Source: a virus. Taken from it: DNA of 27,986 nucleotides. The translations under genes and the position numbers were made by a program. Of this stretch, positions 7,336-14,222 are shown piece after piece (position 1 is the stretch's first letter; each line of letters starts with the position of its first letter). Location of the stretch: the IMG/VR virus record IMGVR_UViG_3300020428_001196, positions 1 through 27,986 of that record; one strand, written 5' to 3'. A model generated the notes under the pieces. It searched no databases, was not told where the DNA came from, and saw nothing but the letters and a program-made list of their open reading frames with translations.

Positions 7336-7622
7336 ATTGGCAGTTTAGCGCCTTTCTTTTCTTTCAAGAGATTCAAGTCTTGTGCTTCAACCTTTATCTT
7401 TTCCCTCAGAGATGGGGTGAGAAGTTTTTTAATACTTTCAATCTCAATCTCTTTTCTGGTACAGTAATCCACGAGAACATCAATAAAACCAGCACCATCA
7501 TTAGCTTTCCTTTCTATGAATTGTGAAAATTCAGTAGAAGTAGAAAACTCCTTGGTTATCAAAAATTGGTCTGTCTGTTGTTCTTCAACAGGCATATCAT
7601 TATCTACTATCAATTTTGGCAT
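7332..7622 (-). CDS. 33: gp33 late-transcription co-activator
   Basis: 96 residues (T4: 112). gp33 binds the beta-flap of host RNA polymerase and, with gp55 and the sliding clamp gp45, activates late promoters of the TATAAATA type. Visible features: an acidic N-terminus, a helical middle (FSQFIERKANDGAGFIDVLVDYCTRKEIEIESIKKLL, split here by commas of family-typical spacing), SLREKIKVEAQDLNLL and a C-terminal KLPI, a hydrophobic tail like the clamp-binding end of the family. GAGGAAAG precedes the ATG; the first 23 bases overlap the epimerase gene. It coexists with several NATAAATA octamers in this window, consistent with a working T4-type late system. Confidence 0.9.
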   Translation of the reverse strand: MPKLIVDNDMPVEEQQTDQFLITKEFSTSTEFSQFIERKANDGAGFIDVLVDYCTRKEIEIESIKKLLTPSLREKIKVEAQDLNLLKEKKGAKLPI

Positions 7623-8511
7623 GTCTTTCCTCTATTTCCTTAAATTCTTGCTCAGTTTTTTTCATTGTCTTTTCCAAAAGAAAATTATTCTTCCACTCTT
7701 TACAGTATTGAACAACATCATACTCTGGTTCGATGTAGGGCTCATCACAAATAGTTCTATCTGCCTCACCCCTTCTATCAAATTCGTAAATCACAGGATG
7801 GTCAAAAGCATCAGCGATTTCACTTATACTCCTTGGATCGCCAGAACCCAAATGAATGTCTTGTGGTTTTCTCTTCTCTGTGAGTAGTTTCATAATGCCA
7901 TCTATAACATCAAAAACGTGTGTAAAGTCTCGTTCTTTTTTCCCGCTACCAAATATACGAAGCGGTTCGTTTTTTTCTATGCATTTTTTAAAAGACCTAA
8001 TCACCGTACTATATTGGGAGTAATCCGCTTCTCTAGGGCCATACACGTTATAAAAATGCAACACATGATACTTAATACCATACAGTTTTCTATACAATTC
8101 TAATATATCATCACAAACATCTTTACTAAAAGTGTAAGGATTTTGCATCCTATCAATAAACTGTGTACTAGAAGAGGCAGCAAAAAACAGTGGTATATCC
8201 ATTCTCCTAGCCCATTCACAGACGGCGGTGGTAGAACTAATGTTATTAGATATCGTGTGGTATGGGTGTTCTTGTGACAACCTAATTCTAGGAGTGGCAG
8301 CTAAATGAAAAATAGCATCAAAAGTTCCAGAGGGAATAACCTTCTGAACCTCTTGATGTAAATATTTCACACGTTTATGTTCACAGAGATGTTTGCCTCT
8401 CGACATATCATCAACTACCAAAACATTCTGGTCATGGAGAACTAAAGCCTCAACTAAGTGAGACCCTATGAATCCGCATCCACCAGTAACTATAAAATTG
8501 TGTGTTGACAC
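7600..8511 (-). CDS. NAD-dependent sugar epimerase/dehydratase (extended SDR)
   Basis: 303 residues starting at GTG 8511, which shares its G with the stop of the upstream hydrolase (TAGTG), so translation is coupled. Rossmann nucleotide-binding motif TGGCGFIG at 9-16, the D35/R39 region of NAD-binding SDRs, an HLAATPR strand at 69-75, an SSS catalytic Ser region near 113-116, and the YxxxK pair Y126/K130. The C-terminal part has DFTHVFDVIDGI, a typical substrate-domain motif of UDP-sugar epimerases/dehydratases. A nucleotide sugar is the likely substrate; the exact reaction cannot be read. It sits between the wall hydrolase and gp33, apart from the main sugar island, and resembles an accessory insertion in the core module. 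Confidence 0.88.
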   Translation of the reverse strand: MSTHNFIVTGGCGFIGSHLVEALVLHDQNVLVVDDMSRGKHLCEHKRVKYLHQEVQKVIPSGTFDAIFHLAATPRIRLSQEHPYHTISNNISSTTAVCEWARRMDIPLFFAASSSTQFIDRMQNPYTFSKDVCDDILELYRKLYGIKYHVLHFYNVYGPREADYSQYSTVIRSFKKCIEKNEPLRIFGSGKKERDFTHVFDVIDGIMKLLTEKRKPQDIHLGSGDPRSISEIADAFDHPVIYEFDRRGEADRTICDEPYIEPEYDVVQYCKEWKNNFLLEKTMKKTEQEFKEIEERHAKIDSR

Positions 8512-9041
8512 TAACGCATCCTGTAGAATATGTGTTTATCGTGTATCACCGCAACTGCCATGTGGTTAGACCAATCTGGTTTGACATAATTTGCATGATA
8601 GAATGTCGAACCGCCTGTGTTATCTTTAATATCACCCAACAACACCCTCATAGCGACTTCGGTTATTGCACGATAAGAACGCCAATCGTGTATCTCATCA
8701 GACTTGCCATCACAATACCAAGAGAACTGGCATTTATATCTGACAGGATGCCCACCCCACACTTTTGCTTGATGAACAACGTCACAAATAGTATTCGGGA
8801 AGTTTTTGTGTTCAACTCTGTTCAAGGTGACATGCGCTACCGCAATCTGCCCTTCAGTGTCCTCACCACGAGCTTCAAAATAAATATTCTTGGATAAACA
8901 AGCAACATCACGCTCATCCAAAATTACTCTTTTTTCAGCCTCTACCACAACTTCTTGTAGATGTGGCATCGGATCACTAGTCGTTGGGACTAGTAATAAC
9001 AAACTTCCAATTACATAAGTTAAAATCTCTGGGACATCCAT
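8511..9041 (-). CDS. SleB-type cell wall hydrolase, membrane-anchored
   Basis: 176 residues from ATG 9041, chosen because AAGGAG lies 7 bases upstream; longer in-frame starts would run into the tmRNA. Residues 5-21 (EILTYVIGSLLLLVPTT) form an uncleaved signal anchor or signal peptide. The domain of the Hydrolase_2/SleB family follows: KNIYFEARGE (54-60, with the conserved Glu), QIAVAHVTLNRV, FPNTICDVV and CQFSWYCDGK, ending with GGSTFYHANYVKPDW. Family members cut peptidoglycan (lytic transglycosylase or amidase-type activity). In a phage it could act as an endolysin reaching the periplasm by the Sec route, which the N-terminal segment would allow. No holin is seen nearby. Stop overlaps the epimerase GTG. 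Confidence 0.9.
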   Translation of the reverse strand: MDVPEILTYVIGSLLLLVPTTSDPMPHLQEVVVEAEKRVILDERDVACLSKNIYFEARGEDTEGQIAVAHVTLNRVEHKNFPNTICDVVHQAKVWGGHPVRYKCQFSWYCDGKSDEIHDWRSYRAITEVAMRVLLGDIKDNTGGSTFYHANYVKPDWSNHMAVAVIHDKHIFYRMR

Positions 9042-9060
9042 TCGATTTCTCCTTTCTATT

Positions 9061-9310
9061 GTAAGAGGCCCGTTGGATAACAAGGTGGAACCCATACCCC
9101 GCCTAACTTAAGCAGCTAGGAGATAAACGTCATCGTTTGCGTTTATATTGGTGGCTCTTTGCCAGTCAATCAGTCTCGGTTTGTCCTATACAATCGCAGT
9201 CGAACCTGTTCACCCCCATCATAAAACCACCCACAATGGATGGCCTTATGGTGGAGGTGGGGAGAATCGCACTCCCGTCCTACAACCTTTCAGTCCACTT
9301 CAACGACCGA
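9061..9310 (-). ncRNA. ssrA: circularly permuted (two-piece) tmRNA gene
   Basis: The acceptor piece comes first: T-arm GGGAG-TGCGATT-CTCCC, acceptor strand CACCTCC, then A and an encoded CCA ending at 9249. After a 31-base spacer the coding piece starts at 9217 with GGGGGTG, which pairs with CACCTCC over seven positions including the G3-U70 wobble that marks alanine tRNAs and tmRNA. GAACAGGTTCGACT follows, as at tmRNA 5' ends. The tag frame begins with the resume codon GCA at 9140 and reads ANDDVYLLAA before TAA at 9108-9110, with the helix CCTAGC/GTTAGG around the stop. ACAA(A)CC in the coding piece can pair with GGTTGT of the acceptor piece. The 3' end (near 9061-9090) and 5' end are approximate. 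It rescues stalled ribosomes and tags products for proteolysis. Confidence 0.93.
9108..9140 (-). other. tmRNA tag-peptide reading frame (ANDDVYLLAA)
   Basis: GCA AAC GAT GAC GTT TAT CTC CTA GCT GCT TAA. With the charged Ala the added tag would be AANDDVYLLAA. The start AND and the end LAA are the parts recognised by SspB-like adaptors and by ClpX in known tags, so this tag should direct degradation. Confidence 0.92.
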
Positions 9311-9315
9311 TTATG

Positions 9316-9323
9316 TATTTATA
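9316..9323 (-). promoter_or_regulatory. T4-type late promoter octamer driving the tmRNA
   Basis: Perfect TATAAATA on the minus strand in the gap between the exonuclease stop (9346) and the tmRNA acceptor piece. The predicted start falls at about 9310, matching the beginning of the acceptor-piece structure. Confidence 0.7.
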
Positions 9324-9345
9324 ATACCACACTAGGCAGCAGATG

Positions 9346-10002
9346 TCAATGATGATCTTCATACAAATCTCTACATTCCAGCAAATAATCTGTGTAATTA
9401 TCACGTTTTTCAACAAATAGTTGCGGTTCCTCATCTTGGACACCAATTATAATTACAGTTTGGTCAACAGGAACACCTGTTCTTTCTTCAAACATTACAG
9501 CATAAGCAGAACATTGAGCGAAATAATTCTTAATGTATGATTTTCTTTTGAGTTTAGCGGAAGTTTTGAAATCTATAATCGACAGTCTACCATCAAATTC
9601 AGCGATGCAGTCAACTTGACCAGCCAATCTAAGGTGTTCACTGAACAAGAATTGTTCTAAACAGTGAACATTATCAATCCTATCGATGTAGGTCTTCATC
9701 CGATTGAAGATATTTTCTTCAACAAAGGTAATTTTATCGGTGTTAGACTCTTCATTGTTGATGTAGTCTTCGCAGAGGGTGTGAACTTTAGTCCCACGAA
9801 CAGAAGCCTGGCGGCTTATTTTGTTCGCTGTCTGTTCTCCGACCTTCTTTCGCCATGCTTTTATGGCGGGTTTGGTCTTATATCCCAAAACGGTGGTGAC
9901 AGAGGGGTATCTGTCACCGTTCTCCGTTGTGTAGACTCTTTTCCCCTCGTGAATCTCCCTTTTTAGGTTAGGGAATTCGTGTTTTTCAACATGTGTAAAC
10001 AT
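9346..10002 (-). CDS. PD-(D/E)XK exonuclease, RecB-like
   Basis: 218 residues. The nuclease core is clear: SVRGTKVHTLCEDYI (helix with the conserved H/E positions, 67-81), FLFSEHLRLAGQVDCIAEFDGRL with D131, then IIDFKTS with D144 and K146, and a QxxxY motif, Q163/Y167, in AQCSAYAVMFEERTG. The order D-DxK-QxxxY is that of RecB-family/Cas4-like exonucleases. It probably degrades or processes DNA ends in replication or recombination. Similar small exonucleases are common in T4-like marine phages. A weak AAAAGTAG lies before the ATG; a consensus sigma-70 promoter (10032-10061) sits directly upstream, so this gene likely belongs to an early or middle transcript. Confidence 0.88.
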   Translation of the reverse strand: MFTHVEKHEFPNLKREIHEGKRVYTTENGDRYPSVTTVLGYKTKPAIKAWRKKVGEQTANKISRQASVRGTKVHTLCEDYINNEESNTDKITFVEENIFNRMKTYIDRIDNVHCLEQFLFSEHLRLAGQVDCIAEFDGRLSIIDFKTSAKLKRKSYIKNYFAQCSAYAVMFEERTGVPVDQTVIIIGVQDEEPQLFVEKRDNYTDYLLECRDLYEDHH

Positions 10003-10031
10003 AATATACTACTTTTCTATTTAATACTATA

Positions 10032-10061
10032 ATTATACCCTATTTTTAGGGCTACTGTCAA
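10032..10061 (-). promoter_or_regulatory. consensus sigma-70-type promoter upstream of the exonuclease
   Basis: The minus strand reads TTGACA (10056-10061), an 18-base spacer, and TATAAT (10032-10037), both hexamers perfect. The spacer contains the inverted repeat CCCTA-AAAA-TAGGG (10038-10051). The PhoH stop codon lies inside the -35 box. The predicted start is near 10024, about 20 bases before the ATG. Confidence 0.8.
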
Positions 10062-10810
10062 GCGGCTACAGTGTCCTCATACTGTATTTTTGCCAAAAGA
10101 TACTCTTTTACAAGGTCACCTCTCACGATATCATCAGTTGTGAACTCAATTATCTTAAAAGATGGCATATTTTCAGCAATTACCATGAATTTTTGCAATC
10201 CAGACATATCTCCTCTTTTATACAAGTCTGTTTGCCTAAAGTCTCCGCACAATATGATTTTACTATTATGTCCGACTCTGGTAATGATGGAATTTAGCTC
10301 CATATCGTTCATATTCTGGCACTCATCGACAATAATCAAAGAATTATCAAGTGTAATACCTCTAACAAACGATGTAAGCATGAAAGAAAGGAACTTTTGT
10401 TCGACTAATCTTCCAAATGGATTTTGTTTTTCTGGGAATAGTTCATTGCACATTGAGATATATGGCGACATGTAGACTTCTGACTTGTCAACTTCATCGC
10501 CCGGCAAGTATCCGATATCTCTTGACGGAACTGCCGACCTTACAATGACAACTTTTTGTTTTAATCCCCCTCGTTGGAGTGCTTCTTCTAAGGCCTTGTA
10601 CACCGCAATGAATGTTTTTCCTGTTCCTGCTGCCCCATGCAGTAACATTGCCTGTGCGCCCGAAGAATATTGTGAAAAGAATTGACCCTGTGTTTCGGTC
10701 ATAGCATCTACTGTTATCAAGTCTTCGATTCTCATTTTGCAACCATTTGATACTGGTTTGGATTGAGTTTGTTCGTCCACTAGATGAAGTGCAGATTTTT
10801 TCCTAGGCAT
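10058..10810 (-). CDS. phoH: PhoH-like ATPase
   Basis: 250 residues from ATG 10810 (MPRKKSALHLVDE), chosen for the AAAGGA element about 10 bases upstream; a GTG at 10846 lacks one. Walker A GAAGTGKT at 59-66, Walker B SLIIVDECQN at 157-166, and KIILCGDFRQTD after it, the pattern of the PhoH/helicase-like P-loop family. PhoH proteins are widespread in marine phages and sometimes used as marker genes; biochemical roles proposed include RNA helicase/unwinding activity, but the role in infection is not settled. It lies upstream of the exonuclease with only 55 bases between them, occupied by the sigma-70 promoter. Confidence 0.93.
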   Translation of the reverse strand: MPRKKSALHLVDEQTQSKPVSNGCKMRIEDLITVDAMTETQGQFFSQYSSGAQAMLLHGAAGTGKTFIAVYKALEEALQRGGLKQKVVIVRSAVPSRDIGYLPGDEVDKSEVYMSPYISMCNELFPEKQNPFGRLVEQKFLSFMLTSFVRGITLDNSLIIVDECQNMNDMELNSIITRVGHNSKIILCGDFRQTDLYKRGDMSGLQKFMVIAENMPSFKIIEFTTDDIVRGDLVKEYLLAKIQYEDTVAA

Positions 10811-10876
10811 AGTTTGTTGTCCTTTGGTTAGTGAATGGATAATCACATGACAAATTTCAGGCTATATTGTCTCCCC

Positions 10877-10957
10877 TTATTTTAAAGTGTAGTTGGTTAT
10901 CGTCCACGGAAGAATACCGTGAATATGAAGTAAATTTTCTTCTAAGTGTTTTACCAT
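10877..10957 (-). CDS. possible 26-residue ORF upstream of PhoH
   Basis: An open frame starting with ATG 10957 reads MVKHLEENLLHIHGILPWTI and ends NYTLK. It fills half of a 160-base gap between two real genes. There is no Shine-Dalgarno sequence; GATAAATA (10964-10971) ends 6 bases before the ATG. It overlaps a weak sigma-70-like promoter (10879-10906). It may be a real small gene or chance; I do not recognise it. Confidence 0.3.
   Translation of the reverse strand: MVKHLEENLLHIHGILPWTITNYTLK
10879..10906 (-). promoter_or_regulatory. possible sigma-70-type promoter for phoH
   Basis: TGGACG (4 of 6 matches to the -35 consensus), 16 bases, then TAAAAT (5 of 6), with a GGGGAG tract after it. 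Position ahead of PhoH is suitable, but the match is imperfect. Confidence 0.35.
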
Positions 10958-10970
10958 CACTTTTATTTAT

Positions 10971-11276
10971 CTAAAATGAGGCGTACAAAACAGATAATGG
11001 AAGAACTTCCACAGAAGAAATAATTCGTTTTATTTCCCTCTTAAAAGAATCTGATAGGATAGGACTATCAAGGCATATATCAAGTTTGTTTATTACAAAC
11101 TCTGGTTCTAGTGTTCTCAAATCCTTCCTAATCCACTTCTTATCATCGTCCAAATCATCGGTTAAGTTAAGACAGGTCAGAACCACTAATATGTCTTCCT
11201 CTGTATAGAGGTTTATCCTATATCCAGTTTGTTCTTGTTTTCTCATTTTTTTCGGGAATTTTATCACGTTTCCCAT
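10971..11276 (-). CDS. hypothetical protein, 101 residues
   Basis: The start ATG 11276 has AAGGA 8 bases upstream, and the upstream gene stops just two bases before it, so it is the last gene of the long overlapping island operon. The product has a basic N-terminus (IKFPKKMRKQEQTG), an acidic loop (LTDDLDDDKKW) and a helical C-terminal half with RDLRTLEPEFVINKLDICLD. No cysteine cluster, membrane segment or known motif is visible. I do not recognise it. A GATAAATA octamer overlaps its stop, possibly serving the sequence downstream. Confidence 0.75.
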   Translation of the reverse strand: MGNVIKFPKKMRKQEQTGYRINLYTEEDILVVLTCLNLTDDLDDDKKWIRKDLRTLEPEFVINKLDICLDSPILSDSFKREIKRIISSVEVLPLSVLYASF

Positions 11277-11278
11277 TT

Positions 11279-12064
11279 TTAGTTCCTTAAAATCTCAGAT
11301 ATGTGTTTTCCAAACATTTCATGTACTTTCATGTTGGGATGTCCTCTTGGCATAGGGTCAACATTTATCGTTGGGTCTGCCAAACATGTAGTATCTACAA
11401 TATACTTATCTAATTTCTTCTCTATATATCTTAAATTTTCGACAAATTCATAGGTGTCAATATGTTTTTTAAGAAATTGTATGTCTGGATTATATTTTTT
11501 TCCGTAAAACTTTTCCGTTATAGGAGAAAATGTGTGGTCTAAACTTATGGGTTCCAATGAGGGAACAAACCAAATGGGGATATTTTGTTCGTTTGATATG
11601 AGAAAGATGTCATGTAAAGCATTCCAATAATTGTGTATGAAGTAATATGTATTTTTTAGTTCTGAATATTTGTCAGCAAACTTAGAATTTTTATTCACTC
11701 TGAAGTATCTATGAGCAATATCCTCACTCCAAGAGTCTCCTTTGTTCATATCATTTTTATGTTCCATATGCGGTGGCCACACTGAATGAAAATGCATTTC
11801 TCTCCATATCATAGTAGAACCTATGACAACACCATCTGACGGTTGAAATTCACCATCAACTACATCTCTCAAAAACTGAGACTTCATTCTATCAATACCG
11901 TTACCACCACTAGCTCTGTTTACTAACTTAATACCCAGTTCTTTACATACTGTAGCAGGCCAAGCATGATTTCTGCAAAGTTCTATGTCATCAAACAATT
12001 CCGCACCAGCAGTAAAAGAACAACCATAAAAAAATAATCTCTGTATGCCTTCTACCTTCCACAT
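11279..12064 (-). CDS. SGNH/GDSL hydrolase-like protein
   Basis: 261 residues. The block I nucleophile motif appears as FFYGCSFTAGAE (S16 in GxS), block II/III as NRASGGNGIDRM (G53/N55), and the C-terminal catalytic block as DPMPRGHPN (H242, with D236 in place of the usual Asp three residues before His). This is the fold of GDSL esterases and O-acetyltransferase/-hydrolases acting on glycans and lipids. The ATG lies inside the last codons of the carbamoyltransferase (13-base overlap). It is one of three SGNH-like genes in the island. Esterase or acyltransferase activity on a phage-made glycan is an inference. Confidence 0.72.
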   Translation of the reverse strand: MWKVEGIQRLFFYGCSFTAGAELFDDIELCRNHAWPATVCKELGIKLVNRASGGNGIDRMKSQFLRDVVDGEFQPSDGVVIGSTMIWREMHFHSVWPPHMEHKNDMNKGDSWSEDIAHRYFRVNKNSKFADKYSELKNTYYFIHNYWNALHDIFLISNEQNIPIWFVPSLEPISLDHTFSPITEKFYGKKYNPDIQFLKKHIDTYEFVENLRYIEKKLDKYIVDTTCLADPTINVDPMPRGHPNMKVHEMFGKHISEILRN

Positions 12065-13500
12065 ACCGTGACCCCATACTTCCTTTCAAAATTCAATGCA
12101 TCGTGTCTATCATTGACTATGGGGTTGCCTTTGATATTCAAACTGGTGTTCAATAACATGGGACAACCTGTTTTATCGTACCAAGATGTAAGAAGGTCAT
12201 ATAATCCGATATGTTCAAACTTAGTTACTGTCTGGACTCTGCTAGTGCCATCTTCATGTACGATAGATGGATAGATATTTGGGGTACGGCATTTAACAAC
12301 GTGTTGCATGTAAGGTGAAGCAAAGTCATGTGAAACATCAAAGTATCTTGAAACATCTTCTTGTCTGATAACTGGAGCAAATGGTCTGAACTCCTGACGT
12401 TTCTTAATTTTGTTAACAATATCCTTCATCTTTGGGTTACTAGGGTCTGCGAGTAAACTGCGATTACCCAAAGCACGAGGCCCAAATTCAGCACGGCCAG
12501 AAGCAATACCTACTATACCGTCCTTCAACAAAACTCTAAGAGCTTGTTCCCAAGGATAATGACCTGTTATTTCAAAACCAAGATAGGGGGTTTTCCAATT
12601 TACTTTTTTCCTAGTTTTAGCAACAATAGCACCAAGACTAGACCCAGCATCGCCTGGGTTTGGCATTATCCAATGTGCATCGAAATACTTGTCTATGTGT
12701 CTATTTGCGAGACAATTGAGGGCACACCCACCCATAAAAACTAAATTGTTAGAACTAGTAAGTCTTTTGGTTTTTTCTAACAACCCCTTGAAATGTGTTT
12801 CATAAACTTTCTGTGTAGCGGCAGCAATGTCAAAGTAATCACTTTCTTTAAGATTTGGTTTCCACCACCTACAACCTTTGTGAAAGTTGGAATACGGATA
12901 AACAGACATTTCTAGCAACTCATTATAAAATCTATCTGGGTCACCATAAGCAGACATGCCCATAAGAATGTATTCATCCTCATTTGGTTTCAATCCAACT
13001 CTATCTGTCATGGCAGAATAAAACAATCCCAAAGATGTTGGATAGTTCTCAGACCACAGAAGTTTCATATCTTGCCATATAGAAATTGTCTTCCACTCTC
13101 CAATAGCATCAACAACTAATATAGCAGATTCGTCAAATGGTGAAGTATAGTATCCAGCGGCTGCATGAGATTCGTGGTGATTAGAATATTTGACAGGTAC
13201 ATCAATATCGTAGTTGAGTAGATATTTTTTGGGGTTTAACCAAGGATTAGATTGTCTAGCGTATATTTTTCTCAACCATTTTTTAAATGGACTCTCATAC
13301 CAATGCACTATATCTGGTTTTCCAAATTCTTCAGCGTATGCTAGTAAAGACCAGTTTAGGTCTTTGTCATTTTTCCTGCCACTAAACCGTTCACTGTGAG
13401 AAGCAAACAATATATTATCTCTAAGGGCTGGAATTATATTGTCATCAACTACACACAAAGACGCATCATGTGTTCCAGCACTAATACCCCACCTAATCAT
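12052..13500 (-). CDS. O-carbamoyltransferase, NodU/TobZ/CmcH family
   Basis: 482 residues; bacterial homologues are usually 550-600. The enzyme makes carbamoyl-adenylate and transfers the carbamoyl to a hydroxyl of a sugar, Nod factor or antibiotic. N-terminal Kae1-like domain: GISAGTHDASLCVVDD, the NHHESHAAAGYY histidines (H108, H109, H112), GLFYSAMTDRVGL and MGMSAYGDP; then FMGGCALNCLANR. C-terminal YrdC-like domain: GRAEFGPRALGNRSLLADP, RQEFRPFAPVI, YMQHVV and LLNTSLNIKGNPIV. All signature blocks are intact, so it should be active. The C-terminus is short (FERKYGVTVCGR). It starts within the stop of a 37-residue basic ORF and is flanked by SGNH proteins, pointing to modification of a glycan or secondary metabolite. 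Confidence 0.93.
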   Translation of the reverse strand: MIRWGISAGTHDASLCVVDDNIIPALRDNILFASHSERFSGRKNDKDLNWSLLAYAEEFGKPDIVHWYESPFKKWLRKIYARQSNPWLNPKKYLLNYDIDVPVKYSNHHESHAAAGYYTSPFDESAILVVDAIGEWKTISIWQDMKLLWSENYPTSLGLFYSAMTDRVGLKPNEDEYILMGMSAYGDPDRFYNELLEMSVYPYSNFHKGCRWWKPNLKESDYFDIAAATQKVYETHFKGLLEKTKRLTSSNNLVFMGGCALNCLANRHIDKYFDAHWIMPNPGDAGSSLGAIVAKTRKKVNWKTPYLGFEITGHYPWEQALRVLLKDGIVGIASGRAEFGPRALGNRSLLADPSNPKMKDIVNKIKKRQEFRPFAPVIRQEDVSRYFDVSHDFASPYMQHVVKCRTPNIYPSIVHEDGTSRVQTVTKFEHIGLYDLLTSWYDKTGCPMLLNTSLNIKGNPIVNDRHDALNFERKYGVTVCGR

Positions 13501-13606
13501 ATATGAATGGGTCTCTCTTTTGTATTTCTTTCATTTTCTTTTTGATACGGCGTCTTTCTTTCCAACCATACCATTTCTCTTTTATTTTATTCCAAATTTT
13601 TTTCAT
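13493..13606 (-). CDS. 37-residue highly basic small protein
   Basis: Begins MKKIWNKIKEKWYGWKERRR, continues IKKKMKEIQKR and ends DPFIYD. Over 40 percent of residues are Lys/Arg. Support: AAGG about 8 bases before the ATG, the ATG begins directly after the TTG-started SGNH gene's stop (1 base apart), and the stop overlaps the carbamoyltransferase start (ATGATTAG). It fills the only gap in this part of the operon. An amphipathic basic helix could bind nucleic acid, lipid or a partner enzyme; no function is assigned. Confidence 0.65.
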   Translation of the reverse strand: MKKIWNKIKEKWYGWKERRRIKKKMKEIQKRDPFIYD

Positions 13607-13607
13607 C

Positions 13608-14222
13608 TTAATACCTTGGGTTATCAATCCTTTTATTTATGGCTTCTAAAACTAAATCATTGCCTTCTTCGGTGTAGTGATTTATATCACCACGATGTTT
13701 CTTCCATATAGAACTACTAAAGTCTTCCAAATTATCAAACTTCCATCTACCTATCCATTCCAAATGAGTCATATGAATAATATTCAACCCTCTGCGATTC
13801 ATAAACAATAACTGTTCTATCCTATCACATATCATATCATAGATATCGAGCTGATATTCTAAAGACATGTACTTCTCCATATACTCTTTTAGAGGCAACA
13901 ATGACGAATCAGTCTTGGCGGCATTCTGAATATCTGAATATATTAAATCAGCGTTTCCATGTAACGAATCGCCATCATGTATGGGATGATGTTCAACATA
14001 AACACGATATGGGCTGGTGTGTGAAACAAGGACAGCATCGAAATCAAGAAAAGTCTCTATTGTTTCTAACTGTTTGAGTATTGCATATTGACTACAACCA
14101 GCTTGTGAAAGATTGACCACATTATGTTTATCAGCCAATGTATTCACCCAACCTTTGCGCTCGGGATACTTTACCGTCCAATCAGCAGAAAAACTATCCC
14201 CTACTATTAGAATATCTTTCAA
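13608..14222 (-). CDS. SGNH hydrolase-like protein
   Basis: 204 residues starting at TTG 14222 with GGGAG 10 bases upstream, a good site for a non-ATG start. Classic SGNH blocks: ILIVGDSFSADW (S10), NLSQAGCSQ (G42), LVSHTSPYR for block III and GDINHYTEEGN with the DxxH pair D179/H182. This is the best-formed of the three SGNH proteins here, so catalysis is likely. Substrate unknown; in sugar islands such enzymes remove or transfer acyl groups. It overlaps the upstream SGNH gene by 29 bases. Confidence 0.8.
   Translation of the reverse strand: MKDILIVGDSFSADWTVKYPERKGWVNTLADKHNVVNLSQAGCSQYAILKQLETIETFLDFDAVLVSHTSPYRVYVEHHPIHDGDSLHGNADLIYSDIQNAAKTDSSLLPLKEYMEKYMSLEYQLDIYDMICDRIEQLLFMNRRGLNIIHMTHLEWIGRWKFDNLEDFSSSIWKKHRGDINHYTEEGNDLVLEAINKRIDNPRY

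Noticed and set aside
9041-9095. 18-residue N-terminal extension of the wall hydrolase
   Set aside because: It would overlap the tmRNA coding piece; the ATG at 9041 has AAGGAG, so the longer form is unlikely.
9231-9310. Ordinary tRNA gene
   Set aside because: No anticodon arm can be folded; the T-arm/acceptor matches a tmRNA acceptor piece and the tag-coding piece follows.
9137-9352. 71-residue plus-strand ORF over the tmRNA
   Set aside because: The region is explained by tmRNA structure on the other strand.
10811-10846. 12-residue N-terminal extension of PhoH from GTG 10846
   Set aside because: No ribosome-binding site at suitable distance, whereas ATG 10810 has AAAGGA.
10903-10921. CACGG/CCGTG hairpin as a terminator
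   Set aside because: Only 5 bp and no T-tract on either strand.
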